Assembly (NCBI GenBank): GCA_009363875.1
Contig: CM018695.1
Location: 14,604,755 to 14,668,754 of the forward strand
Direction of reading: 5' to 3'
From: Mikania micrantha
Lineage: Eukaryota; Streptophyta; Magnoliopsida; Asterales; Asteraceae
DNA: 64,000 bases
A model generated the notes under the pieces. It saw only the letters and a list, made by a program, of their open reading frames with translations, was not told the origin of the DNA and made no database searches. Position numbers and translations under genes: made by a program. Of the stretch, positions 21,214 through 32,310 are shown piece by piece; the first letter of the stretch is position 1; the number at the start of each line of letters is the position of its first letter.

Positions 21214-23445
21214 GAACTCAATTTTTATATTGGAATGGAGGCTTGTTTCCGACATTTTTCTCCATGCATGTTGACTAACTCTTCTTAACTTAATAAATTA
21301 TGAAGCATACTGTGTTGTGGCCGTTGAATCCGTTGGTAGACAGGTTCCAATGGCTTTTCTTGAGCGAGTCAAGGAGGACTTTACCAAGAAATATGGAGGT
21401 GGGAAAGCTGCAACAGCTATTGCCAATAGTCTAAGCAAAGAATTCGGGTAATCTTACACCTTAGTTTGTTTAGAACGTTCAAGGTCCTAACTTTTTAACT
21501 GATATCCCATCACATTCTTTTTCATTAATACCAGTCCTAAACTGAAGGAGCAGATGCAGTATTGTGTGGACCATCCGGAAGAGATCAGCAAACTTGCAAA
21601 GGTCAAAGCCCAGGTTTCAGAAGTCAAGGGTGTGATGATGGAAAATATTGAGAAGGTAAGATTTAATAGGCATTCCAATAAGATTATGGAACTTTCAATG
21701 TTGGAGTTTTTTTTTTCATTTTATTTTTTATTTTGAATTTTGTAGGTGCTTGACCGTGGAGAGAAGATTGAGCTTCTGGTGGATAAAACAGAAAATCTTC
21801 GCTCTCAGGTCAGTGATTTTTAGAGTAGCAAATTAAGGTGCTATAGGTTTAGAACTCACTAAACAGAGTCTTATTCAGCAAGTCAGGTTGCCTCTGTTTT
21901 CCCAGTTGTAACAAAAAAAACTCTTCATCTCTTGCCTCAGCTGTCTGGACCTCATTTCTTTGGAGTGCCTAAGAAGGCTAAAAAGTATATTTTGCCTAAG
22001 AAGGCTAAAAACGATTTTTAAAATCTCTAAAACCAACCCAAATTAACTCCGATTTAACTCATTTCGATGGCACTGGAACTGTCTCATCGAACCTACAATA
22101 TTTGTTTTTTGGTTTTAGCTTCAAAAACTAGTTTTAGAGTTTGGATTTTAGGGCATGTTTTTTAAGCTTTTAGGTTTTATCTTTAAGTTTAGGGTTTGTT
22201 TTTATAATTTTGGTAATTGGTTTTATTATTAGGGTTTATTGTTTATGACTTAAGGTTTAAGTTTCAGGGAATTACAAGCGGTTCCAATGATGTAAAAATG
22301 AATTCAATCAGAGTTTGTTTGGGTCGGTTTTCAAGTTTTTAAAAATCCTTCTTAGCCTTCTTAGGCAAAAAAGACTTTTTAGGGGAACCTTCCCCTACAT
22401 ACATATATGTATAACTATGTATGTGTGTATATCTATATATATCTCAAATTAGTCAAAATAAAATATCATAGCCAAAAGAGCAACATGCTGAAAATGGTGC
22501 AAAATTTAAGTTTAATGCATACAACCTTCTAAATTGTTCTACCTAAATATGCGCAGAAATTGTTTAATCTCGTGTAATGTTATTGTTTTTCTATTACATA
22601 AGAAATGCGTAAGATATGGTAAACAAACTAAAAAGTGTATGTGGGTCAAATAGACCCAACCTATTTCTACCCGTGCTTAAAATGACCTAATATTGGGTCC
22701 CATGTTTGTTCTGTCAGAGGGTATGTCCTCGTTAAGGCGTAACCTTGGTTTTCAATTGCGCGGATATTGCGCTGATGCGGGCGCAATGCAATGGATGTGG
22801 CGATGCTATTACATGATGTGCCAATGTTGCGCCAGAATTTGCAACAAAATGCACTTGATGCGTGCAACGTGAGTTTTTTAAACAGGCTAGATGTTTTTAT
22901 AAACAGTCAGTTTTTTTTTTAAAGCATTTTTTGTTTGTATTTTGACTTTTTTAAGCATAAAGGAAATTCTCATCGACATTTTTAAGCATCCATAATTTTT
23001 TTTTTTAATTATTTTGAAGTCTAGTATCGTAGTGACAATGCATATTTTTTTTTGTTTCTTAAATTTTTGTGAAACTTGGATGTTTTATGTATATATAATT
23101 TTTAATTTTTTTTTATTAACAAACGTATCGTCTACGTGATACACTCCCATCGCCATCACGCATTGCACATTGGATTTTTGGACCAAGCTTTTTTCGCAAT
23201 TATTTACATATTTTTATGGGCATGCCGTTTATCCTAATGACCAAAGTCAACCTGAACCTGTTTTGATGGTGAGAAGGTTTAATACTATGTTTCAGGCACA
23301 AGATTTTAGGACACAAGGTACACAAATAAGGAGGAAAATGTGGTTGCAAAACATGAAGATAAAACTGATAGTTCTTGGAATCATCATTGCCTTGATTCTC
23401 ATTATCGTTCTATCGGCATGTGGTGGTTTTAATTGTGGCAAGTGA
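19526..23445 (+). CDS. VAMP722: VAMP72-group R-SNARE (VAMP721/722-like), 5 exons
   Basis: Exons 19526-19715, 21306-21447, 21535-21655, 21746-21808 and 23296-23445 join at GT-AG sites into 666 nt, 221 residues. The N-terminal longin domain (about 1-120, starting MGQQSLIYSFVARGTVIL) regulates SNARE assembly; the SNARE motif (about 128-188) has the zero-layer Arg155 in VLDRGEK, marking an R-SNARE; residues 195-213 form a C-terminal membrane anchor, with a short luminal tail containing Cys. Length and exon pattern fit plant VAMP721/722, vesicle SNAREs that pair with plasma-membrane syntaxins (SYP121, KNOLLE) in secretion and cell-plate formation. All key residues are intact. The start is fixed by alignment of MxQQSLIYSFVARG to the family. 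VAMP721, 722 and 726 cannot be told apart here. Confidence 0.93.
20578..20817 (+). mobile_element. SINE in VAMP72 intron 1
   Basis: A 240-bp element bracketed by a perfect 19-bp TSD, aattccacttggtagagtt (20559-20577 and 20818-20836). It carries the same ordered words as the SINE in PRT1 intron 1 (gtgtcg, aacgttattttacttaatttt, gttgggttggt, gatatactgagta) and ends in gatgatgatgat. The long perfect TSD indicates a fairly recent insertion. Confidence 0.88.
21178..21212. repeat. (TA)n microsatellite
   Basis: An uninterrupted alternating TA run of about 30 bp in VAMP72 intron 1, likely length-polymorphic. Confidence 0.9.
21306..21447 (+). CDS. VAMP722: VAMP72 exon 2
   Basis: 142 nt after attatgaag, donor gtaatc. 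Encodes TYCVVAVESVGRQVPMAF and the rest of the longin domain, ending ANSLSKEFG. Confidence 0.93.
21535..21655 (+). CDS. VAMP722: VAMP72 exon 3
   Basis: 121 nt after taccag, donor gtaaga. Encodes PKLKEQMQYCVDHPEEISK and the first half of the SNARE motif (AKVKAQVSEVKGVMMENIEK). Confidence 0.93.
21746..21808 (+). CDS. VAMP722: VAMP72 exon 4
   Basis: 63 nt after ttttgtag, donor gtcagt. Encodes VLDRGEKIELLVDKTENLRS plus Gln, including the zero-layer Arg of the SNARE motif. Confidence 0.93.
21985..22400. mobile_element. Foldback MITE in VAMP72 intron 4
   Basis: The left arm (from about 21990: tattttgcctaagaaggc, then aaaacgatttttaaaa and accaacccaaatt) is repeated in inverted form at the right (aatttgtttgggt-like sequence, tttttaaaaatcctt, gccttcttaggcaaaa). 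The inverted arms span more than 80 bp around an AT-rich loop. Exact ends and TSD are uncertain, so I do not assign a superfamily. No coding capacity. Confidence 0.6.
22401..23295. other. Rest of VAMP72 intron 4
   Basis: AT-rich intron sequence. A patch at 22730-22870 with repeated gcgcaatg and gatgcg words has inverted counterparts near 23120-23165 (catcgccatcacgcattgc), suggesting an old MITE, not resolved further. Confidence 0.35.
23296..23445 (+). CDS. VAMP722: VAMP72 exon 5
   Basis: 150 nt after tgtttcag. Encodes the end of the SNARE motif, the basic WLQNMKIK juxtamembrane stretch, the hydrophobic anchor and the stop. An upstream in-frame ATG at 23170 belongs to the intron and is not a start. 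Confidence 0.93.
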   Translation, partial: AQDFRTQGTQIRRKMWLQNMKIKLIVLGIIIALILIIVLSACGGFNCGK

Positions 23446-24304
23446 GGTATTCTTCTGGGATTGTAAAATCTCTCATTCTTCAAGGCTTTGTTGTCTCGTC
23501 CTCTTTTTGTTTGCCGGTGATTTTCTTTTGCTAGTTTCTTTTTGAGTGACACACGGGCATAGGATGGCCTCTCTTTTGTGACAAAAAAGATTTTATCTTA
23601 TGATATAGCAGTTGTATAGTTTGTACCTTAGGTATCATTTGACATCAACTTCGACATCTCGTAGGAAAACAATATGATTGCTGTTTTGTATTATGTTTTC
23701 ATGACCGAGATTTGCAGAGTTTTACTTTTGTTATACAACTGTGTGACTAAAACTTGGATGTAGTCAATTAGGGAATCAGGATGGGGTTGAAACCGGTTTA
23801 GGACAATTTAATGAAATGTGAGTCGACAAGATTGAGCTATATTTAGTTTTGTAGCCAGTTCTTGATTTTTTAACGGTGTTAGGTACATCACCATATGTGA
23901 TGAGAAATTCAACCGTCTCACCTGTTTGATGCTCTAGGTTAGACTCGAATTCGAGACTGTCAAGAGGAAACCTGAAGGAAAACCCACTGCTCTATCATGA
24001 CCAGAATTCGAACCTAAAACCTCTCATATATGTAAAGTACTGGATTCAGTTTTTGGTTGGGGAGGTTCTTTTGATAAAAAAAATAGTACTTGATTTGGGT
24101 TTTTGGTTAGCCTGATAATAATATTTTGAAAAAACAGGAACTTTATTGGTATATTTGGTTGGCCCGATTCTTGATATTTTGAAAAACGGGTACTTGGTTA
24201 GGGTTTTTGGTTGTATATTTTAGAAAACACTGCTGCCACCTCAGCTGTAGCAAACCGCTACCACTATGACCTTTGTCATTGCCTCTACCCGTGATTGTCA
24301 CTAG
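23446..24304. other. VAMP72 3' flank
   Basis: Contains the expected 3' UTR just after the stop. At 23985-24020 a tRNA-like B-box complement (attcgaacctaaaacc) could mark an old SINE on the minus strand. No gene is seen. Confidence 0.35.
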
Positions 24305-24560
24305 AGGTGCGTAAATCGGGTTTTTTTTTTTAATCGGTTGCGGTTCTAATCGGTTCCAGTTCCGGTCAACAAAGTCAATACCAGGTTCCGGTTCCGGGTT
24401 TCGACCGGTTTAGGTTTTGGCCGGGTACAGGCGGAACCAGTTCCGGTTTCCCGGTTCCGATTCCGGTTTTAATTTGTCTAAAAAACCGGACCCGTTTGTA
24501 CCCATCGGTTCGGGTATAACCGGTTCCGGGTCCTTTTTTTTTTCCCACCTCTAATTGTCA
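24305..24560. repeat. ccggttcc-word repeat element
   Basis: A block built of degenerate cggttcc and ccggttc words between poly-T runs, with related ends (agaggtgcgtaaatc at left, cccacctctaatt at right, partly inverted). Such word-filled elements with aggtg/cacct ends are typically hAT-like MITEs. TSD not resolved. Confidence 0.5.
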
Positions 24561-25304
24561 CTAGCCGCTATAAAAACATATACACCGGTTGTATTTATTT
24601 GATCTTTTTTCCCTTACAAATTAGAATCCATTTTGAACTGTTGTACACCTGAGAATTCTTGGAAACTATTGATGCAAATTGTACTTGTCACCTTGCTAGC
24701 AACAAACCCACCGAACGTAAAGGGATAGAAATTCTAGAACACCTTCCTTGATCCGATTACTATGATATAAGTCAAAACTTCCAATCTAATTAACATAGTT
24801 ACCGAAATCGCCAAGGATGCTGTGAATTGTGTATTGGATCACGATGTAATGGATCGCAATTCAGTAACGACTCCAATCGCTTCGGTACGGCAATTCGGTT
24901 CGTTCGGTACGATCATGATTAACGTTTCAAGTTCAATTTGTGAGAGGAAGGCTTTCCTATAATTGCGAGGAAGAAAGTGGAATGGCACGAGCATGATTGG
25001 AGGATGAAGAAAACGAAGAGTATTTTGGCATGAATACTTACGGCTCTTTTAGGTTTTTTATGTTTAAGACTTTAACATGGATTTATGTTTTCTTACATTT
25101 ACATGTTAACCCTTAGAGTTATAATTATATCATAACTAACCTTTATTAAACTTAAAATTGTTTTGGAACTCATCTTTATTAACCCTTAGAGTTATAATTT
25201 TGATAAAAACTTATCCTAAACTATATTTAATTCGTTTATTTGTTTTATCGAATTTTGATTATGTAATTTTATATATTATATAATGATATTTTATTACATT
25301 GTTT

Positions 25305-26562
25305 TGCACAGTGACACTCTCAAGATCAAATTAGAGTTTCTGAAACTGTTCTTCATGTTCGAATGAAAAATGCACAGCAAAAGATTGAATGAAGCAAACC
25401 AGAAAATACAAATTGATTCAAGAAAAGAACCATTAAGTTTTTACAAACAAGTTACACATATATATATATAGGATAAATTGTCGCTCCATCTATGATGGTT
25501 GAGACATAACTGTCATCTTCAACTGGTTGACTACACCTATGGTCGTGTGAATTCATCTTAATATTAACCTAGACACGTTATCTATTATTTCAATTTATGG
25601 CCTCTGACCCATATTTAATAAGTTTTATATACATAACCTAAATATTAAAAAAAGCCCAAAATAAATGTATTAATTTGTCAGCATAATGGTTAAGGCTCTC
25701 ATCTTTAATAATAATGGTTAGGGGTTCGAATCCATCCGGGAAAAAACCTATGCTTTTCATTAACAAACAATTCAACCTCTTTGGTTTGGTTGCAAAAAAT
25801 TTTCCTTTCTTGTTTGTTAGAGTTTCAATACCAAACCATTCCTTCTTATTTTAAAACACACTCTCATTCCCAGTCATGTGTTTTTTAAATAATGATCAAC
25901 AACCCAAATTTCTTTCCATTTTTCAACTTCAGTCACTCTAACCGAGTAATCGGGAGGCATTTTGGATTCAAAAGAATGATAATTTCTTGGGCAGGGCTGC
26001 TTAAGATTTTTGCAATTAAAACACTTGATTTTCTTCTCCTGTTTCAAATTATTTTTGACAACATTTGGCACTTTATTGAATCTTTGTTTAAAAATTTTGG
26101 CCTTCTGAATTATAATTCTTGCTGTTAAATAATTCATAGAGTAATTTCACTTTAGTTTTTTCTTACCCTTTTGTTCCAAACCACAACCAATTTTGAGACC
26201 CTTGTGATCCCATTCTGCCCGATCACTGGAATGGAACCAATGCCTGCACAAACCTGTGTGAGCCATCTTGAACTGTCTTGGTTCTTCCCTATCCAAGAAT
26301 CAGAATAGGATCACTGCATGAATAACCGTGTTCGAGGCCAAAGACGGATTCGGAACCGTATTAAGTTCAAACGTGTGAAATGCTCTTGTAAGCATTCTTT
26401 CCTCCCCTATGTGCTATGATACCACTTTTGCACAATGGCCTTCCCAAGATCAAATTGGAATTTCTGGAATTGTTTTTCATCTTTGAAGGAGAAATGTACA
26501 GCAAAAGATTGAAGAAAAGAAATAATAAAATACACACTTAGATTCAACAAAAAAATATGCAA
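25305..26562 (-). mobile_element. Internally deleted LTR element
   Basis: A sequence starting tgcacagtgacactctcaag (25305) recurs at 26429 (tgcacaatggccttccc) and stays alignable for over 130 bp, as LTRs would. A primer-binding site on the minus strand (tggtatcatagc; complement at 26413-26424) abuts the right copy. The internal 900 bp includes a minus-strand frame (25874-26137) with KCFNC and WVVDHYL, weakly like a Copia gag end. The right LTR is interrupted by the repeat at 26559. The copies are clearly diverged, so the insertion is old. Confidence 0.6.
25672..25765 (+). repeat. tRNA-derived SINE head with A and B boxes
   Basis: Contains an A-box-like agcataatggttaagg and a perfect B-box ggttcgaatcc 45 bp apart, the RNA polymerase III internal promoter of tRNA-derived SINEs. 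No cloverleaf forms, so it is not a tRNA gene. Ends are not defined. Confidence 0.45.
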
Positions 26563-26870
26563 ATTGGTTTTTAATAATCCAAACTTTGATCAGTTGGCCT
26601 TGCCAGTCCCAACTATGAAAATCCCGATAAGGTCCGAACTTTCGACATATTTACTGCCTCTGGCGAACCGCCGTAAAAAAACCCTAACGGAGTTAACTTT
26701 TTTTCGAGTTTCGAACGGATTTTTGAGGGCTTTTGTTCAGATGGTAAATACGAGTCGAATGACGTATAACTTACCTTAAAATGTTGTTCCAAATTTCCCA
26801 ATTTTGGTGTTTAAACTTTCAATTCATCAAAGAAATCACCAAATTGAGAAATTTCTGTTTACTAGTTGAG
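26559..26870. mobile_element. Truncated copy of the long-TIR MULE MITE
   Basis: Starts gcaaattggtttttaataatcc and continues aactatgaaaatc, tatttac, gagttaac, aacggat, cgagtcgaatgacgtataac, in the same order as the complete element at 59092-59634. The right inverted arm is missing. Confidence 0.7.
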
Positions 26871-27275
26871 CCGGTTCACCGGACGGACATGATTTCGGTT
26901 TTTTTATTTGTTTTTATTTTTTAAAATTTTTTAACTAAAATCCGAAACCAGTCTTCGGTACAAATTAAACTTTCAACAATCATAGGAGTCAAAGAACATC
27001 AAAATAGATACAAAACCCTCCCACTTGTGCTAAAAACAGGTTCTGAGGCCAGTGTTGACACAGGATTGGCTAGTAAGTCTCTAGCCATTAACGATAGAAT
27101 CGGGATCTTGGGCTATTCACTTTCCACCATTCTAAAACATTGAACAGTTGACTCTATTCTTCAGCCTTTTTCATTCAGAAATTTGTCTAATTCACCAACA
27201 AATTCAACTCTATGTGTTTTTAAGCACATGATTCCAAATGTTTCCTAAGATTATCGTACCTTGAGTTTTGGAGGC

Positions 27276-27488
27276 TCACTTGTACACCCGATCACAGTGA
27301 TTGCATTTGTCTCTTTCAACACCGACTTCGTACATGAGCTTTTCAAACTCAAACCTCACTTTGGATCTTGGGTATAGTTTAGTTTTCTTAGTTTGAGCTT
27401 CACTTGCTAGAGAAGGAATCTGATCATCATTGTTATTGATATCCAGGTCTATTCTTTCTTCTTCAAGTGAGTCATTTGTTCTTGACAT
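27276..27488 (-). pseudogene. hAT transposase BED-finger remnant
   Basis: A 70-codon frame encodes an acidic N-terminus and then KVRFEFEKLMYEVGVERDKC followed by NHCDRVYK. This resembles the BED zinc finger (aromatic residues, then C-x2-C) at the N-terminus of hAT transposases, which binds element ends. The His ligands and the RNase-H-like catalytic region are absent, so it is a fragment or one exon of a dead gene. Confidence 0.5.
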
Positions 27489-27939
27489 CTACAAATTATA
27501 AGAAGACATTAACCATTATACGAGCCGATACATAAATTAAACATAACAAGCTGATACGTAACACTTTTAACGAGCCAACGGAGTATGATCTTCACTTATG
27601 TTTTTTGAAGTTCTAGCTCAGTTTGGTGAATTATGCTTTAGGAACCAACTGATAATGACCAAATTGCATATACTTGTACAACGATCAGTTTTGTGAATGG
27701 AAATAGTGTAGAGAATTTCCAAAACACGAACACCCGAATGAAATTGAAAGTCGTGAGTCGTACTTTCAGATCAAACTATTTGCGGTTCACTCAAATATTT
27801 GATCGGATAAAATTCAATTTCAATTCAAGAACCAGTATGAGAATTTGTTGTGAATTCAAGAATGAACCAGTGAGAAAAATGAAATCATCGATCAATCTTT
27901 TGTTTGCAGGTTTTGGAAACTGCTTTCAAGCAGATCAAA

Positions 27940-28110
27940 CTATTTGCGATCCACGACCCCAGCCAGGGGCTCTGCTCCTTGGACCCTGCCAGGGGTTGCC
28001 GCCCCTTGGATCCCGCTAACCGGTGGCAGCCCTTGGACCCCGCTAACCGGGGGCACTGCCCCGGACCCTCGCTAAGGGTGCGTTGCCTCCTTGGAACCCC
28101 CCTTGAATTA
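27940..28110. repeat. GC-rich tandem repeat, about 28-bp unit
   Basis: Five imperfect units with the words ccttggaccc, ccgcta and accggggg follow each other. The stretch is strikingly GC-rich against its surroundings and is open in several frames only because of the repeat. Similar blocks occur in some plant LTRs, but no LTR ends are seen. Confidence 0.7.
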
Positions 28111-28133
28111 TAAATCATTAAACAAGCGTGCAC

Positions 28134-29442
28134 CCCACACCCAACTTATTTAATGAATTTCATAATTCGTATCAATTACACTAAAATATCTAACAAATAG
28201 AATTGTACAAATCTCTTAAGATAGTCTATCAATTTAAAGCCTAGCGATCAGAATCAGCAACAAAATAGTATAGATCATTTCTACATAACGAGCCAACAGA
28301 ATAGTCTAGAACGAGCCAACAGAATCAGCAACAGAATCATTCGAAATAGTCTACCAATCAGCAACAACATCCTACAAAATAGTGTAATCAATAGAAATTT
28401 AAAGAACATACCCCGTGGCGGAGCTTCAAACTATTCAGTATGTCTCGGTTTTTTTTTTTCAATCGATCGGTATGTCTCGGTTACACGAGTTAAATGTTCG
28501 AGTCAATGATTCGGGTCAAGTCGGGTCAATCAATAAAAATACAAGTATATAATAATAATTATTATGCGTGAAAAAAGAGTAATATCTGAAAGAAGAATTA
28601 CAATTTAGCTCGACAACCTTTGAGATTAGCTAAGGATTATTTACGTTTATCTAGATTTGCATCAACAATTTCTTCATCAAACAAGTATCTGGGGTGGGTG
28701 GTGGCCTGGAACATAGGTGGACTGGTGGGGACAAAATTTAGGAAAGAAAATGTTATGCGATTGAGAAGAAAAAAAGTAAAGAAATTAGGGTAGAAAGAAG
28801 TCAGGGGGAATGTGAGATTTAAATATTTATGAGAGCAAATTACAGTTTTGACCCATGCGATTTAAATGTTTTAACTATTTCAACCCAAAATATAATCTTT
28901 TATCAATGAAGCTCATATGGTTTAAAAACCTAACGGTTTTAAACCCCAACCATTGTTTGGTTTGAGGGTCAAAACTGTTAGAATAGTCAAGTTTGGGGGC
29001 TAAAACCGTTATTTATTTAAACCACATGGGCTATAATAATAGAAGATTTTATTTTGGATTTAAATAGTTAAAACACTTAAACCACAAGTGCCAAAACCGT
29101 AATTTACTCTATTTAGGATAAATAAAAAGGAACAAAAAAATAGAGATTTTAATATGTGGGTAACTTTTGAGGTTAATTTTTTATTTATCAATTACGAAAA
29201 AAAAAATATTTAGAAGAGATGGTAGTGTATCTTTTTTTTAAATGAGGGGGCGAAATCAATTTTTTTTTAAAAATTAACATTTCTGCCCGAAAATGAACAC
29301 TACTGACGAAAAAAAGAGTGGGGGCGGTCGCCCCTCCCCGTCCCTACATACCTTCGCCCATGAACATACCGCAAGGAGGTCGGAAATGGAAGATGATACC
29401 CTTCGAAGTCTTGAACGATCAAAGAAAGTTGTTACCGTTTGA
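28134..29442. other. Intergenic, no gene seen
   Basis: AT-rich, with repeated words acgagccaacagaat at about 28280-28340 and poly(T)/poly(A) tracts. Near 29310 a short gggggcggtcgcccc palindrome occurs. Nothing else can be supported. Confidence 0.35.
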
Positions 29443-30162
29443 CAGGGGCGGCCCTAAGGATTGAGGTGCCCGGGACAGGTCAGGAAAAAAGGACCCCTAG
29501 CGAATACAAATATTAAAGCAGATGTGTTCAAAAAAATCGAAAACCGAACCGTATTTGTAACTAAAAAACGAATTTTGAATTTGGTTTTCGGTTCGGTTTC
29601 CAACCATATCCGAGTTCCAAATTAGGTTCCTAATCGTATCCAAATTCTGAATTTCGGTTTTCGATTCGGTTATCGGTTCCATTTTAGTTTCAATTTGGTT
29701 TGTTCGGCTTATTCAGTTAACCGATTAAACCTAATTCAAATTTAAAATTATTATTCTATAAACACTATATAAGATAAAATCCGATTTATTCGGTTTTTAA
29801 CAAGTTTATTTGGTTGATTCGGTTTGTGACCGGTTTATTTGGTTGAATTCGGTTTTTAATCAGTTCAATTCGGTTTGTTTGGTATTAACCAAAACTGAAC
29901 CGAACCACTTCCCTACTTTGGTTCGGTTTTCGGATAGAATAAAAACCGGTTAAATCAAACCTATGAACACCATTGATTTAAATGACATAAAAGTAATTTC
30001 ATATGCTTTATGGAGAATTACTTTTTGTAACTATTAAATCGTATTTTTATAAGTAGCTCCTTTTCGTTATCTATAACTTGTTGGTTCTCGTTTAAACAAA
30101 TCTCTGTATATACATCAAAAAAATTGCGCCCCCTAAAAAATGAGCCCGGGACGCCGCCCCTG
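29443..30162. mobile_element. hAT-like MITE carrying a nested ggttcgg-word element
   Basis: TIRs begin caggggcggc at both ends, a hAT-type terminus, and the 8-bp flanks ccgtttga (29435-29442) and ccctttga (30163-30170) match at seven positions. Inside, about 29523-29970, a second element with gtgttca and tgaacac ends is filled with degenerate cggttcggttt words. No transposase remains. Confidence 0.72.
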
Positions 30163-31585
30163 CCCTTTGAAGGAAAGTGTTACGGGTCAAATAAAGTTGT
30201 TACCTAGAAGTCTTAAATGATCGAAGGAAGCTGGTACCCTTTGAAGTTGAGTGTTACTGATTAAATGAAGTTCTTACCTTGGTACAACGACGTGCCAATA
30301 AAAATTGGAATTGGAGCTTGACAATGGAACGCCTAAAAAAACCCAAGAGGTCGGAAATGAAATCATCATCTTGAAAAGGGGAATCGAAGTATGGGAAGAA
30401 GATGGAACCACCCTAATTAATGTCTCTCTTGACTCTTCGAATTTCGAATACAATGGCTTTCAAAATCAAATAATGGAACCGTCTCTTAAAACCCTAAGTT
30501 GGGTTTTTTGAGTATACCCGAACATGGCATGTGAGTACCCAAAGACCGAACCATTCTAAGTTCTCGAGTTCAGGTAATAGACTTTTTCTGGTTATATGGG
30601 TTTGAGTAGGTTTTTTTCGGGTTCGGTTAGAATGTTAGATAAACACACCCGTAATTTAAAGATACATAGGGTTAGATGATGAACATAAGGGAAGCAATTT
30701 ATTTAATTGTTTGAAAAGGAAAATAATTTGTGATTATTAAGAAAACATTATTGTCCCAAATCAATGGGGGTTAAAAAAGGGAAAAAAAGTCAAAAGAACT
30801 TTTATAATTACTTGTATATTAAAAACTAACTGTTATGAATAGTATTTTTATTATATTAAATTGTTTTTTATTTTATTATATTAAATTAAACAATTTTATT
30901 TTGTTATCAAATATATTAAATAGTTTTATTATATTTAACTATTATTACTTTTACTAATAACACTTTGTGAAGGAAAATGATTTATAATTTTATCCTTGAG
31001 TGAAAACATTCATGTTCTTGTGTGTGCGCTTTGATATTTATAAATGTTGCTTGTGTTTTGATATTTGGGGTCATGACTAGTGTTTTCGTGGCCAGACTTG
31101 GAACCACGACTAAAATCGGTCGGTTATGTGCCTCTGAACCAATTTTCATATCATTTGGTTTAATCCGTAACGACCAGTGAACCAATAAGACGTCTGGTTC
31201 AATGCTTGGTTCAGTTATATTAAAACATTGGTCATGAGGGAATCCCTGACGCAATATGCGCTAGATGCCAACATCGGTTATAAGTATTTTTTTTTTCTAA
31301 TGTTATCTGTATCATTGCATATGCGTTTATGTTTTTTGGGTTTTATGATGGATAGGTTGCTGCTTTTATAACACAATACACTTTAAAATTTTATGTGAAA
31401 TGATATGTGTTTGTGTTTGTGTTTTTGTACTTGTATATTCATATTTAAAACCATCTCTGCGTTTTGGTACTCGAGGACATGACTAAATCCCTGGCGCAAC
31501 GCTCGTGTTGCAATTCCTCTAGTTTATTTGAAATGACATAGATAGAGATTTTATTAAACAAACATAGAAATCTTTTATTTATTTA
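30163..31585. other. Intergenic, no gene seen
   Basis: At 30163-30290 the words gaagtctt, aatgatcgaaggaag and ttgttacc repeat sequence found left of the MITE at 29400-29440. A frame at 30305-30511 has no recognisable domain. At 31070-31240 a patch shares ccaataagacgt words with 19230, a probable MITE. The rest is AT-rich. Confidence 0.35.
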
Positions 31586-31750
31586 GGGGTCGCTTGGTAA
31601 CATATGAACCATTAAATGATGATTGGTTAATATGTCTGAGTGGTTAAGAGGATCTTAACCTATAAGTGCTGAACCAATTAGACTGTTTGGATAACATCTG
31701 AATCAAAATACAAATACCCTCATTCTTCACCAAATCCTAAGCCCCCCGTC
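31586..31750. mobile_element. Tourist-like MITE end (truncated)
   Basis: Begins ggggtcgcttggtaac after tta, with subterminal gaaccattaaatga, resembling the TIR of the MITE at 15502. A matching right end was not found. Confidence 0.4.
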
Positions 31751-32310
31751 ACCGCTTCGCCAGTCGTCGAGCTTATGAACCATTCGCTGTCTCACCCATC
31801 GAGCTTCGCTGCTTCGCATCGAGCTTCTGAACCATCGATGGTCTAAACTGTCGATCATTGAGCTTCGCAGTCGTCGTTCGTATATCAAGGTTGTTACAAT
31901 AAAAATTGGACTTAACGTGCATAAGCATGTAAATGAGCCAAACGTTCAGTAAACCGTTCGTTTGTTTAGTAAAAAATTTCGTTTATGTTCCAAAAATTTT
32001 GTTCATATAGCTTTGTAGTTTGAAAATGTTTAAAATGTTTATTTTGATAAAACATGTCATGTCTCCACCTTAAACCTCATTACCGACATCATCTCATCAA
32101 GTCAACTAATGTTTATGTCTAGCGCATACGTACCAACAAGTGGAGCCACCAGCCCAACACACACTTAACAGGGCACAACTTTGCCTTTAAGAAAATTAAT
32201 AGTTTCACTTTGTCCTTACTTTGTACACTAGAACGTTCTAAAATGTCACCTTTTTCAATGTTCTGAAATACCACAATGATTGATGCTTTGAAATGTCACT
32301 ATGTTTATAG

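Noticed and set aside
23170..23295. ATG upstream of the last VAMP72 exon
   Set aside because: The family fit starts at 23296 after a tttcag acceptor; the upstream residues match no VAMP.
25731..25741. B-box-like ggttcgaatcc suggesting a tRNA gene
   Set aside because: No acceptor stem or cloverleaf can be paired around it; it fits a SINE head better.
27885..28133. Frames on both strands in the GC-rich patch
   Set aside because: The peptides are repeats of LAGSKG or DPAR words created by the 28-bp tandem unit.
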